Positions 1-21,959 of a DNA stretch of 21,959 bases are shown in pieces. The DNA is taken from the NCBI GenBank assembly GCA_000969725.1, contig JXSR01S022710.1; one strand, written 5' to 3'. The translations under genes were made by a program, and so were the position numbers. The notes beneath the pieces are model-generated. The model searched no databases. It was not told the origin of the DNA and saw only the letters and a list, made by a program, of their open reading frames with translations. This DNA is from Ophiothrix spiculata (taxonomy: Eukaryota; Echinodermata; Ophiuroidea; Amphilepidida; Ophiotrichidae). Position 1 is the stretch's first letter, and the number at the start of each line of letters is the position of its first letter.

Positions 1-1
1 A

Positions 2-109
2 AGACAAGATGCCGGAGATGAATCTAATGAAGAATTGATGCATAATATGTTGATGTGGGAGCTTGAAGGCCAGATGATAAGGATGGAGCAACTACAAAAA
101 GAGCGATCT
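2..109 (+). CDS. Unrecognised gene, internal exon (5' end outside window)
   Basis: This is an open frame from the window edge to a GTAAGA donor at 110, in phase 0. It encodes 36 residues rich in Glu, Met and Gln (for example EELMHNMLMWELEGQ), compatible with an amphipathic helix. The true 5' edge of this exon is not visible. Confidence 0.5.
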
Positions 110-2597
110 GTAAGATGTTCACTGTGAAAATACGATAGTGTCTTTAGTTTAGTTTAGTTTTATTCGGCATTTCAACAAAACAGGACGAATAATAAATATA
201 AAACAATTGCACAAAATCCCAAAGACAATAAAAATGTTGAGAGCCAGGATAGCCCATTGAAAGACTGGCTACAAATGCAGACTTATTTCCAATGGGGTCC
301 CAAAACAACAGAAAGATGGCAAAGGGATGCAAAAACAAAGAGGGACATACAGAGAAAATATCTTTTCTAATCAGACTTAACTTGTCTTCAAGCCCGTAGC
401 CAGGGGGGGTGCGGTGGGGGCGTCGCACCCCCCAAATTTGACAATGTACAAAAAGGGTCCACAAAATCCCCTAAATGTCCACCAAAAGAACACCCAAAGC
501 ACCAAAACACGTAAATATGTAGGTCGGTTTTTTTTATTAAAATTCTGCACAAAATGCTTAAAAAACTGCTAAAAACCTACATTTTTTGTGTGGCTTGTTA
601 CTTTGTCGAAACCACAAAAAGTAGTTTAGGGTCGACCAAAACAAAAATTTTTCCCCCTAAAGGCCCCTTTTTTAAAAAATCTCGGCCCCCCCCCCCCCCC
701 CTCTTGAAAAAAATCCTGGCTATACGGACCTACTAAAATAATAAATACAACAAAATTCCAAAACTATATATAAGATCGGATCAAGGCACATCTGAAATTT
801 GAATCATGACTAAAAATTGGACAGGATTTTTTTTTTTGCTTGAAGCTAAAGGTGCCATTCTAGGGCTAAAGAACCCTTTAAGCCAAAGCCTGGAACATGG
901 ACAAAAATGTCTGGGTTCCTTTCAAAACCAAAACCAAAAAAAAAAAAAAAAAAGAATCAGAAAGGCTAGGCCCTAATTCTAATGAAAACAAATTGTGTGG
1001 TTGTTTCAGCTTCCAGATTTTTTTTAGGTTCTTGGTAAACAGAAAAAATGATGCTTTTAAGGAAAAAAAACTCATGTAGTTTAGTTTTACAGGACTGTCT
1101 GTCTCCTCTTCCCATGATTTGCAGATCATTTTGAAGACAGAGTAAAATAGGCCTTGGTGACCTACTTAAAATTTCAGAACAAAGAACTATCTGTGACGCC
1201 ATTGCACGGACAGGCCAGTAAACGACACAGTGTAAACCCACATTATTTTTGTTACTAGGTTGTCGGCATGTTTGTGGAGTGTTTGTAAGATGTTGAGTTT
1301 GCCTTCTGTTCTCAACATATGGATATTAAACATTTTTTCCCCATTTTTTCATTTCATCTTTACTTATGATCCCACAGGTTAGCTGTTCCAATCAAAATGC
1401 CGGTGCAGATTACAAATGGCTAGAACGGTTACCAAGTTCCAACAAACCAAACACAATTATACCAAAAAGACTCAAATTAGAACTTGACAACTTATGCAGA
1501 AAAATCAAACCAGCTAACACAAACCGTGCTATAAAACGCTTCAGAGATAAACTTTTGGGTAACGAACCACCGATCGAAGAAGTGCCGTTGTTGTTTTCGT
1601 CTGTACTTCGCAGTGTATTCGCTGAACAAGTTACAGAAGATAAGCTACGTATGTTAGACAGCCCATTAAGCATCGCATCGAGAATGATGCAGAGTTTAAA
1701 TCGAACCAACAGAGTAGGGGTTATGGACATTGAGAGTTGCACTGCAAGCGTTGTTGCTGATAATGACATTGATGTTGTTGACGATATAAGGTGTCTCTCA
1801 TCATCGAGTTCAGGTAAGACAATAACATCAAGCTTGATAATATCAGCTAAATATCAACCCTTAAAATTGAAAGAAAGGGACATTACGATATCTTATCTAT
1901 CATAGGGGGAGCGGGTTGGCGCAGTGGTAGTTCCCTCGCCTTGCACTAATGAGGTCCCGGGTTCGAGTCCCGCCCGGTGCTTTATGTGCATTTGGTTTTC
2001 AGTCCATGCTCGTTTCCGCATGTTTTTCTCCGGGTACTCCGGTCTTCCACTCTTCCTCCTGCATTCAAAAAAACTGAATTTAGAAAACATCTTGGAGCTC
2101 TGTTGAAGATAAGCTTCCTTTACTGCGGCTTACTTGGCACCAAGTACCAAGTTGGGTTTCCTTGGCGAAAACCTAAACAAGGTGATTTGAGGTGATAATC
2201 GGTGCATAATCATTTCTCTGTTGGCCAAGTCTGATAACGCCATCTAGAGGCTGTTTTTGTTCAATGAAACTTATGACCAATCAGATGCGTCGAAGCTTAA
2301 AGTAAGTAGTCTTATCAACAGTCTCACCGCTGTTGTGTAGTCATTATGAAATTTGACTGAGGCAATGATGATTAATATTTCGTTTTCGTGTTTTTTTTGT
2401 TTTCCCCCTTTTGCTATTTAAAAGATCCTTCGCGATGGGCTTATTCCAGTACTACAGCTGATAATGACATCGAGCAAAATGCGTCAGTTGGTGGCAGTAA
2501 TGGATACTTTATTGATCTAATGAACTCTGGTGAGAGAATGAGAGCATCTAGAGATCAAGATATGGACATTGTTGATATTGCTGAAGACATCCTATGA
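2..2597 (+). CDS. 3' part of an unrecognised multi-exon gene
   Basis: Three exons join in frame: 2-109 (continues beyond the window), 1378-1813 and 2425-2597, giving 238 residues and a TGA stop. Both introns are GT-AG: GTAAGA at 110 to CACAG ending 1377, phase 0; GTAAGA at 1814 to AAAAG ending 2424, phase 1, behind a long pyrimidine tract. The first visible exon is Glu/Met-rich and could form a helix or coiled coil. The middle exon is basic, with a predicted helical stretch around KRFRDKLLGNEPPIEEV. The end is acidic and Ser-rich, finishing DMDIVDIAEDIL. The tetrapeptide ADND occurs once in each of the last two exons. No catalytic motif, signal peptide or membrane segment is visible, and I do not recognise the family. 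The gene runs in the same direction as COPS5 downstream. Confidence 0.62.
393..727. mobile_element. hAT-like MITE with CCGTAGCCAGG ends
   Basis: The left end reads GCCCGTAGCCAGGGGGGG and the right end reads AAAATCCTGGCTATACGG, which are imperfect inverted copies of each other. The interior carries opposed G-runs and C-runs, including about 15 consecutive C at 686-701. Short elements with GTAGCCAGG ends and G/C tracts are common in invertebrate genomes. It lies in the first visible intron of the unrecognised gene. No clear target duplication was found, so the class is tentative. Confidence 0.5.
728..1377. other. Intron remainder, no further feature seen
   Basis: This is AT-rich intron sequence with an A-run at 937-953 and short T-runs. 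Short open frames on both strands here are low-complexity and show no family resemblance. The segment ends in the pyrimidine-rich acceptor CACAG before the exon at 1378. Confidence 0.5.
1378..1813 (+). CDS. Unrecognised gene, penultimate exon
   Basis: The exon is 436 nt, entered in phase 0 from CACAG and left in phase 1 at CAG|GTAAGA. It encodes VSCSNQNAGADYKWLERLPS onward: a basic, predicted helical middle, then an acidic and Ser-rich end (DIDVVDDI, SSSSS). The long open frame, clean splice sites on both sides and mixed amino-acid composition support real coding. Confidence 0.65.
1907..2106 (+). mobile_element. tRNA-derived SINE (intronic)
   Basis: The head at 1909-1980 looks like a tRNA: an A-box-like GTTGGCGCAGTGGTAGTTCC and a B-box GGGTTCGAGTCCC at the expected spacing. 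The T-stem has a mismatch and the acceptor stem pairs poorly, so this is not a working tRNA. A CTCCGGGTACTCCGG segment follows the head, similar to central segments of some animal SINEs. The 3' end is not defined; I stop where the similarity I can justify ends. Confidence 0.6.
2425..2597 (+). CDS. Unrecognised gene, terminal exon with stop
   Basis: The exon is entered in phase 1 after a TTTTCCCCCTTTTGC pyrimidine tract and AAAAG. It encodes DPSRWAYSS through DMDIVDIAEDIL and ends in TGA at 2595-2597. A second AG at 2449-2450 (TTCCAG) could serve as an alternative acceptor. Two AATAAA hexamers within 35 nt downstream fit a short 3' UTR. Confidence 0.62.
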
Positions 2598-2607
2598 AGT
2601 GTTCTTA

Positions 2608-2629
2608 AATAAATGTATTGTTCAATAAA
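2608..2629 (+). terminator. Polyadenylation signals of the upstream gene
   Basis: AATAAA occurs at 2608-2613 and again at 2624-2629, 10-30 nt after the stop, with TG/T-rich sequence (TTTCTTGAGTGTG) just beyond. This is the expected arrangement for cleavage and polyadenylation. Confidence 0.6.
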
Positions 2630-2835
2630 TTTCTTGAGTGTGAATTATTCACTGCATCGGGATGATATTATATTTCACCCAGAAAATGTTATCAAATGAA
2701 TGACTCAGACTTGCATTAATGGATTTTTTTGAACGGAATTCGAACTTTTTGTGAAATGGAATCAAAACCAGTGAGAGTTCTCTTTATTTGTCATTCTATA
2801 TAATAAAGCAATACCGTTGTGTTTCTGTGCCCCCT

Positions 2836-2850
2836 GGGGGGGGGGGGGGG
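2836..2850 (+). repeat. Uninterrupted G-run
   Basis: About 15-16 consecutive G follow CCCCCT. The run could form a G-quadruplex and is prone to length errors in sequencing. Confidence 0.6.
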
Positions 2851-2875
2851 AGGACAGAGGATGGACTGTGTTCTA

Positions 2876-3456
2876 CACTCTTAGAAGGCCGGGATCAAAT
2901 TTTTGATCCTTTTTCGGGATCATTTTATTTTGATCCTTTAAGGATCACTTTTGATCCTTTAAGGATCAATATATACAAATGGATCAAATTCACAAGGATC
3001 ATTTTTGATCCTTTTTTAGGATCATTTTATTTTTATCCTTTTTGATTACAATATCAAAGTTTTGATCCGTATTTCTGGTTTACTTTGATACGGAAAGGAT
3101 GAGCTCACATTTTGATACCGCGTTTGGATGCAACGTGATGTTTTGTTTCATATTTGAGTACACCCCATTACCGCTACACAGCGGGGAATGTATACTATGG
3201 TGTAACATGTATAAATACGTTGATTTCATCACACAGCCCCGTGGTCGAGTGGTTAGAGCCTTGGTCTCGCAATTACCAGCAGGTATGAGTGCGGCGTGGG
3301 TTCAAACCCTGCTAGCGTCACTTCAGTGTGATGTTTTTTGCAGGTCTTTTTTATAAGAAATATTTGATCCTTAAAGGATAAGCTCATATTTGATACCTAA
3401 ATAGGATCAAAATTGATCCTTTTTGTCTCATATTTGATACTTTCTTTCTAAGAGTG
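2876..3456. mobile_element. Mariner-like MITE with internal GGATCA repeats
   Basis: The ends are inverted copies, CACTCTTAGAA at the left and TTCTAAGAGTG at the right, each next to TA (2874-2875 and 3457-3458). That matches the TA target duplication of the Tc1/mariner group. The interior repeats GGATCA/TGATCC many times at irregular spacing in both orientations, mainly 2890-3070 and 3360-3425. There is no transposase frame, so it is non-autonomous. A tRNA-like insert occupies 3236-3318. Confidence 0.7.
3236..3318 (+). repeat. tRNA-like sequence inside the MITE
   Basis: An A-box-like TGGTCGAGTGGTTAGAGCC and a B-box GGGTTCAAACCC lie at class II (Ser/Leu-type) spacing. The acceptor stem does not close properly, so it is more likely a SINE head or tRNA relic than a tRNA gene. 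CATCACAC lies just upstream and its mirror GTGTGATG just downstream. Confidence 0.45.
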
Positions 3457-3584
3457 TATTTTCCCATAGAAGTTTGATGCAGAGGTATTTACAACACCAC
3501 TCTCAGCAAATTCCTTGCTTCCCTATGTATACCGAACAGGAAAAGAAAGCCAATCATGAAGGGCCGTACGAAGGTATGTAAGCC

Positions 3585-3747
3585 AAGGGGGGCAAACACA
3601 TTTACCGTCCCGAAATTCATGCGAATATTTTGCTATTTGCAGCCAAAAATCGATATAAAACCATGATATTTGTGCTAAAATTGGCTTATTTTGACTAAAA
3701 ATGATCGGGACATTAATCTCGGGACGGTAAAATATCGAAGTGCCCCC
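3585..3747. repeat. Inverted-repeat element with GGGGGGCA ends
   Basis: GGGGGGCAAACACATTTACC followed by GTCCCGA near the left is mirrored on the right by TCGGGACGGTAAAATA and GTGCCCCCC. The element resembles a small fold-back MITE. Outer borders are unclear because a C-run follows at 3750-3761. Confidence 0.5.
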
Positions 3748-3761
3748 CTGCCCCCCCCCCC

Positions 3762-4822
3762 TCCTGCTACACTATATGGCTCTGCAGAAGCTCAAAGGCA
3801 TTAGTCCCATGCATGCACCAAAGTCTGGTCCGAAGTCCAGAGAACTCAAAAGCAAAAGCTACAAGCTGTTCTGCAACTTAAGGACTAAAGTCTAGCTGTT
3901 AAGGGCCCTGTCAACCTTCGTTTTCAGTAATGGTTTTTACACTGTAACTCAGCAATGGATAACTAAATCCACTGATAAAAGTATATGTTTTTAGAAGCGG
4001 ATTTTCATACTGAACATGATGGTGAGGTCATTTTTGGACCCAAATGTGTAATATTGGCCTTAAGGTCCAAAAATCATGTTTTGGCCCAAATTTTACGGGA
4101 AATCTAATATTGCCACAAATGGGTAAGACCAAAAATGATGGCAACAGAGGGATATTTGAAATGTTTGGACCAATTGTTCACAATATCTCAAATAGTAAGA
4201 GGGAAATCAAAAAATCGAGAAATGCGGTCCTAGATTAAGTTGTATTCTAGATAGTAAAATAGTTCGAAATTTCAACAGTATTTAACGATTTTCTGGGTCT
4301 GTGTTTTTATTTTTTTCGTAATCCTTTAGGGGGAATTGCCGCCGCCCCCACCCCCCACCCCCCTAGCTGCTTCCCTGCCCCAGGACAGCCACTGCCTGTT
4401 CAACCCTTAAACACACACTACATTCTATGACCACATGTTTCAACTCAAATCAAGTTTGGCTGAAAATTGGATGGAATATATAGATCAATAGCGCGTATTT
4501 TTTGGACAGGAAGTGCTAGCTAATAAAAAAGTTGATTGAAGACGATTTTATGAAACTCATTTTTTTTATTTATTTTTTCTAACTCAAGTGGAGTCAATTT
4601 CGTGAGAATCACTGGTAAAGATTTTGCTTCGGTACACTAACTTCTAAGTAATGTCACTTGTGTGGCAATGCTTGTATGCGTTAGTTGGAGTTTTTATTTT
4701 GATAAATTTTGGTAAAAATAAATAAAATATAACTCAATTCATTTACCTATATCAAAATAATTTGTGTCCATCCCTAGTGTACTAGAATCAGCATTTTATT
4801 TTTCTAAAACGTTTAATATTTA
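3762..4822. other. Intergenic sequence, no gene seen
   Basis: The segment is AT-rich with a C-rich patch at 4338-4364 (CCGCCCCCACC and similar). Around 4020-4140 there are loosely mirrored TTTTTGGACC/GGTCCAAAAA words. No open frame here has splice sites or family resemblance. Confidence 0.4.
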
Positions 4823-4841
4823 GTGTCGTGTGACCTTAAAA

Positions 4842-4849
4842 TTACGTCA
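4842..4849 (+). promoter_or_regulatory. CRE/ATF-like site upstream of COPS5
   Basis: TTACGTCA lies about 120 nt before the COPS5 start codon. It matches the ATF/CREB-type element TKACGTCA. No convincing TATA box or initiator was identified, so its role is a guess from position and sequence. Confidence 0.3.
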
Positions 4850-4970
4850 TTGATTAATATTCATATTCTAAATATTTGGATAGAGATTAGTAACAATAGT
4901 GTATTTTGTGAAGATCACTCAAAAGAAATCCCTCAAATATTATCCAAAAAGAAACATCAAAGCTTTCGCA

Positions 4971-18174
<13,204 letters not shown>

Positions 18175-18375
18175 TTGATTGATTGATTGAGGAAGATGGA
18201 AGTAATGCAAAAGTCTATTTTCGGGAGAAGATATTTTCACGATATTTGCTCTGACAGACATTTTTGTGAGTTTTTATTTTCGCAAATACCCAAATAGAGA
18301 TGCATAATATGAACATAATATCAATAAGTACATTTAGTACTTTATTTTTCCGGGGTGCGGCTTATATTCCGCACA

Positions 18376-18395
18376 TTACGGTAAGCTTACCGTAA
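18376..18395. repeat. Perfect 20-base palindrome
   Basis: TTACGGTAAG is followed directly by its reverse complement CTTACCGTAA, centred on a HindIII-type AAGCTT. It directly follows the MITE-like GCGGCTTATATTCCG and may be two element ends joined head to head. Confidence 0.6.
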
Positions 18396-19178
18396 GTCTC
18401 CATTAACAACATTCATCACCAAATATCGGCACATTTTAGTTTGGAAAGTTGATTGTAAAAGTAAATGGCAAGTCTCAAGAAACACTTCTTTCAACTAAAA
18501 GGGCAAAATATATCATTATATTATCAACATCTCACCATAGGATGTATGGTTAGAGATATATTTGCCTCATATTAACCATCTACTAACACTGATCATGATT
18601 AAGCTAGCTAAATGATTGAACTTCCAAAAACAATAACTTTACACACACACATTTTCCATGAATGCTTTGCTTGTTACATATTTTGGTACACATTTTGGCA
18701 AAAACTTTGAGTGAACCATAAATAGAGTTATATTTTGCGAGTTTTTACTTTCGCATTTAAGGATTCATTCCCGAAAATTTCTACTTTTACAGTAAGCTAA
18801 AGTTATACTTAGAAATGGATGTATTTCCAATAATTTTCACAGCAAATGACACGGAAGTTGAATTTGGACTTGATGAATGCATATTGTGCAGTTGCTGCCT
18901 GAGAATTAAAACACACTGTTCTGTTTTTATTAACTCACTTTGTATGGATACATTTTGTATTGCATTTCGAGACAGAGATGTAATAGGGAAATTGGTATAG
19001 AAATGGCCCGTTGTTCACGGTCCGATTGGCACATACGCCTACACAATTTTTGAAGCCCCCATCCCCTCTCCAGATTGGAGTAATACAGTATTTTCCAATA
19101 TTTAAATGTTTTTACTCTGAAGGATTTTTTTGTAGTGAAAGATACTTTGATTTGCAATATGTCAAAGAAAGGTGTTGA

Positions 19179-19184
19179 AATAAA
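19179..19184 (+). terminator. COPS5: Candidate COPS5 polyadenylation signal
   Basis: AATAAA within GTTGAAATAAAGATTC is the first canonical hexamer found after the COPS5 stop, about 1 kb downstream. Variant signals nearer the stop cannot be excluded. Confidence 0.4.
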
Positions 19185-19640
19185 GATTCATTTAGCTGCT
19201 GACACAAATTTTACAGACCTTTTCATTTAACATGACTTATAGACATGCAGTGTTTCACGTCATGGAACAGCCTCAATTGAGCCATCAGAAGTCTGTCATC
19301 AGTGCGTCCAACAGAATTGACCAATCAGCATGCTTAGAAACCTGATCCATAACTTAAGCTTAAGATCATTTATATATGACTTTTTTTTTTGTACCGGTAA
19401 TTTAGTTATAACTGCATTTGAAATCACAAGATGATTTCTGTTATGCAGTTCACATTATTGGAGAATTTGCTTATATAAAAAAAGGGAAAAAATCAGTGAA
19501 AATTACAGAGTTCAAGATTATTTATTTTGCTCATGTTGGTGACCCCATGTGTTCCTACTCCCTCAGAAAGAAAGTTTTCATTTATCAGCACATTTTTATA
19601 ACATACCTTACTCAACCTATCATGTGAGTCATATCTGCAG
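19185..19640. other. Intergenic, no feature seen
   Basis: This is AT-rich sequence with a T-run at 19381-19390 and no recognisable gene or element. Confidence 0.4.
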
Positions 19641-19649
19641 TAGCTGCTA

Positions 19650-20795
19650 CACTAGCTGTCAAAAGTATTTGCGCACACTTAAATATGGGCAAAAATCTAA
19701 TTATTATATCAAACGACTAAGACTCAATATTATGTTTTTTATAGGTGCCATATGTATCTAATGTAAATAATCCATGTTTCCTTTGATATTTGATCTCCCA
19801 TAACCATAAAAATAGCCGATTTCCTGGATCATAATACAAATACACCACACTCACTTTTCGATATGTAGTTTATTATTCAATGGTCTTATCACTGTGAACA
19901 TTTTCAGGTTATTATAAGTTTTCCAATAAATGTGCCGTTATGTATTTAAAATCCGTTTTTGAGTGTGCAGAAGAAAGTATACAGTATGTTGAGCACGCTA
20001 TATTTTCAAATGCTGTGAATGCAATTCCTGTTGAGTTCTTTAGATCTATATAATTATGTAAAATATAAAATCCGAAAAAAAAGGTGCAAATGATGAACGG
20101 TTCTCGAGATATGGCTGGTTAAAGGTTTTGTAATGAAAATGTTCACGGTGATAACAAGCATTGAATGATAAACTTCATAGGTTCATGTTGATGTGGTTTA
20201 TTTGTATATGGTCCAGGAAATCTGCCATTTTTATGGTTATGGAAGATCGAATATCACAGGAAACATGGATTATTTATTTATATTAGATACATATGGCACC
20301 GATAAAAAAACATGAATTTCTTAATGGTCTTAGCTAGTCTTGGTCGTTTGACAGAGGTTGATTTAAGCCCTTCCCATCATACAATTCAAACAGTCTCTTC
20401 CACAGATTACAAACAGCTCACTGAGTGAACCAACTGCATTGACTTATATGTAAAACTACTGATGAAAACTTGCTATAGAAAATTTATTATTTTGTCCAAC
20501 TGTGAATGAAAAGGACCTTCAGAAAGAGGATAATCACAGCTTGATATCAATGCAAACAAACCTGAGTTGGACAGAGTTTTTCATTCCCAAAATACAGTTT
20601 GAAATAGAGTAAATTCAAACTGTTTCCCATACAAATGAATGCAGTAATGGAGTGACCTTGGTTAACATTCCATGGGGTCTACTGGTATGTTACTGTGTGT
20701 TATGGGAAGGGCTTAAATCACCCTCTGGTCGTTTGATATAATAATTACGTTTTTGTTTGTATTTAAGCATGCGCAAACACTTTTGACCGCCAATG
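19650..20795. mobile_element. Mariner-like element with very long inverted repeats
   Basis: The ends CACTAGCTGTCAAAAG and CTTTTGACCGCCAATG are flanked by TA (19648-19649 and 20796-20797). Similarity between the arms continues inward for roughly 240 bp: 19650-19890 against 20165-20351 plus 20737-20795, including CATATGTATCTAAT and TCCATGTTTCC with their mirrors. Without the nested insert the element is about 761 bp. It shares internal words with the intron 2 element at 7810-8265. No transposase frame was seen. Confidence 0.7.
20343..20736. mobile_element. Nested Mutator-like MITE with 9-bp target duplication
   Basis: The element at 20352-20727 (376 bp) has 26-bp inverted ends differing at one base, starting CAGAGG(T/G)TGATTTAAG. 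It is flanked by an exact direct repeat GTCGTTTGA (20343-20351 and 20728-20736). A 9 bp duplication fits Mutator-like elements; the CAGAGG start also recalls hAT, which normally makes 8 bp. It sits inside the right arm of the mariner-like palindrome, so it is younger. Confidence 0.8.
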
Positions 20796-20797
20796 TA

Positions 20798-21959
20798 TAC
20801 ACCAGGCCTATTCCTATGAAGAAACCTCTCAGTACAGGAAACTGATTTGGATAGGAATTTTATTAGATGCAAAAGTGTGTTATTCAATTATCTTAGTAGT
20901 GTGGTGAAATGTGTCCTTTTTGACAAAGTGATAGTCAAGAACCCAAGCCAAGCATATTTTGTTGTGTGTATAACTCAGAGGGATGGGGGCACTTGTATTC
21001 AGTTTGATATCATGCTAATAAATAAAATCACAGAAAATGGTGCCTTTTCACTATCAAGTCTTGTAACCGTGGACTAGACTGTGTTTAAGGTGTCACAAAT
21101 GGCAAAAATTAAGAAAAGGGGTATCATATTTTTAGCAGATTAAAACTATAAGAGAAGGGCATGTTTTTATTTAACTACTGATTCATAATCAGGGTAGGAT
21201 TTTCTATTTTTATATATTTTTTTCAATGTTTAGTTTATTTATTCTGAATGAAGAATTCTAGTATACTTGGGAAAGATAAATAATCAAAATTCTTTTATAG
21301 TTAACTCAAAATCCTGGTTAACTAAAGGTAAATCTTTTAAGGCCATTTGTAAGCATGATATCACCCCTCTCAATACAAGTGCCCCCCTTTTTAGGTATTT
21401 ATTTTATTTGACCGAGTGAAGTGATGCAAAACAAGTGACCTGATATATTACATTGCTATGAGACCTGCATGCAATTAACTGGTATCTTTTAATTAAGTAT
21501 ATTGTTAATTGCAGACTCCTGGGCCGATTTCACTAACATTTAACAATCGCTAACCCTGTTTTGAACGCTAAACTCCAAAAATGATTGCTAAATTAGCTTA
21601 AATAGTTGAAAATAACAGCTATTTAGCGATCATTTTCTGGGTCACATTCAGACACACAGTTGAACCCTGCAAACCCATTCTGATGTGACATAGTGACATT
21701 TATTAAAATGTTTTTAAATTTATGTTGTTACTATCCATATAAATTTCATTAAAAAGACCTTGTATCTTTTGATATTTGGTTTTTTTGCGAAGCGTGTTGG
21801 TTTTTCTTCAAGTATTCACTGTAACGAACGAAATTCTAGAATTTTTCGCATAATTTATATAAAAGAACCAAAAAGATTACTTTTCAATCTGGAAAACATA
21901 ATATTGAATCCATTACATTTCGCAAGAAATGAAAATGTTTCGTTGCAGCGAGGCCAGTC
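20798..21959. other. Downstream intergenic sequence, no gene seen
   Basis: This AT-rich tail has no open frame with family resemblance. The only structure noted is the hairpin at 21575-21640. Confidence 0.4.
21575..21640. repeat. Hairpin next to a GGGCCGATTTCAC motif
   Basis: CCAAAAATGATTGCTAAATT is mirrored by ATTTAGCGATCATTTTCTGG around an 18-base loop. GGGCCGATTTCACTAAC at 21522 resembles terminal sequences of some invertebrate MITEs, but the matching opposite end was not found in the window. Confidence 0.4.

Larger units (their letters stand above)
18175..19200 (+). other. Probable COPS5 3' UTR and flanking repeats
   Basis: After an ATTGATTGATTG run the sequence is AT-rich. GAGTTTTTATTTTCGC near 18270 and GAGTTTTTACTTTCGC near 18740 are copies of one dispersed repeat. 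GGTGCGGCTTATATTCCG near 18354 resembles the end of a widespread MITE. No other gene was recognised. Confidence 0.4.

Noticed and set aside
554-736. 60-codon open frame on the plus strand
   Set aside because: It lies wholly inside the MITE at 393-727 and owes its length to K/P-rich homopolymer runs.
2890-3070. CRISPR-like or satellite array of GGATCA repeats
   Set aside because: Spacing and orientation are irregular, the repeats are six bases long, and the host is clearly an animal genome.
3236-3318. Functional tRNA gene
   Set aside because: A and B boxes are present but the acceptor stem does not pair and it sits inside a transposon.
4899-4970. N-terminal extension of COPS5 exon 1
   Set aside because: The frame is open upstream but begins at GTG, not ATG. 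The first ATG at 4971 has good context and matches the family N-terminus.

Overview
The window looks like a gene-sparse, AT-rich, intron-rich stretch of an invertebrate animal nuclear genome, probably marine. The case for this is GT-AG introns of 0.6-3.2 kb, many short terminal-inverted-repeat elements (hAT-, Tc1/mariner-, Mutator- and Harbinger-like), tRNA-headed SINEs and LINE 3' tails. The phylum cannot be fixed from the sequence; a deuterostome is only a guess.

Layout. 1-2597 (+): the last three exons of a gene I do not recognise (238 aa visible, acidic Ser/Asp-rich C-terminus), followed by two AATAAA signals. 2630-4970: intergenic, with a TA-flanked mariner-like element (2876-3456) full of GGATCA motifs and carrying a tRNA-like insert. 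4971-18174 (+): a complete eight-exon COPS5 (CSN5/JAB1) gene for the catalytic JAMM metalloprotease subunit of the COP9 signalosome. The predicted protein is 352 aa with the full zinc-site motif. 18175-21959: probable 3' UTR and repeats, including an element inserted inside another (a 376 bp Mutator-like element with a 9 bp target duplication inside a mariner-like palindromic element).

The most unusual feature is within COPS5. Its introns hold extra copies of its own exons. Exon 4, which encodes the catalytic [14 protein letters not shown] core, exists as the functional exon (12648-12776), two upstream copies with intact splice acceptors (12108 and 12477) and one broken fragment (11969-12054). 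The two near-intact copies differ from the real exon only at synonymous positions, yet both lack the splice donor and run into stop codons. Exon 3 has a degenerate copy at 8917 and perhaps a fragment at 13918. Exon 7 has two degenerate copies (16317 and about 17608). The mix of preserved and decayed copies suggests repeated internal duplication, with at least the exon 4 copies having been under protein-level selection until recently, or still.

The two genes lie on the same strand, 2.4 kb apart, with no sign that they work together. All exon joins were made by eye from reading frame, splice consensus and similarity to the known animal CSN5 sequence; no alignment or database search was run.
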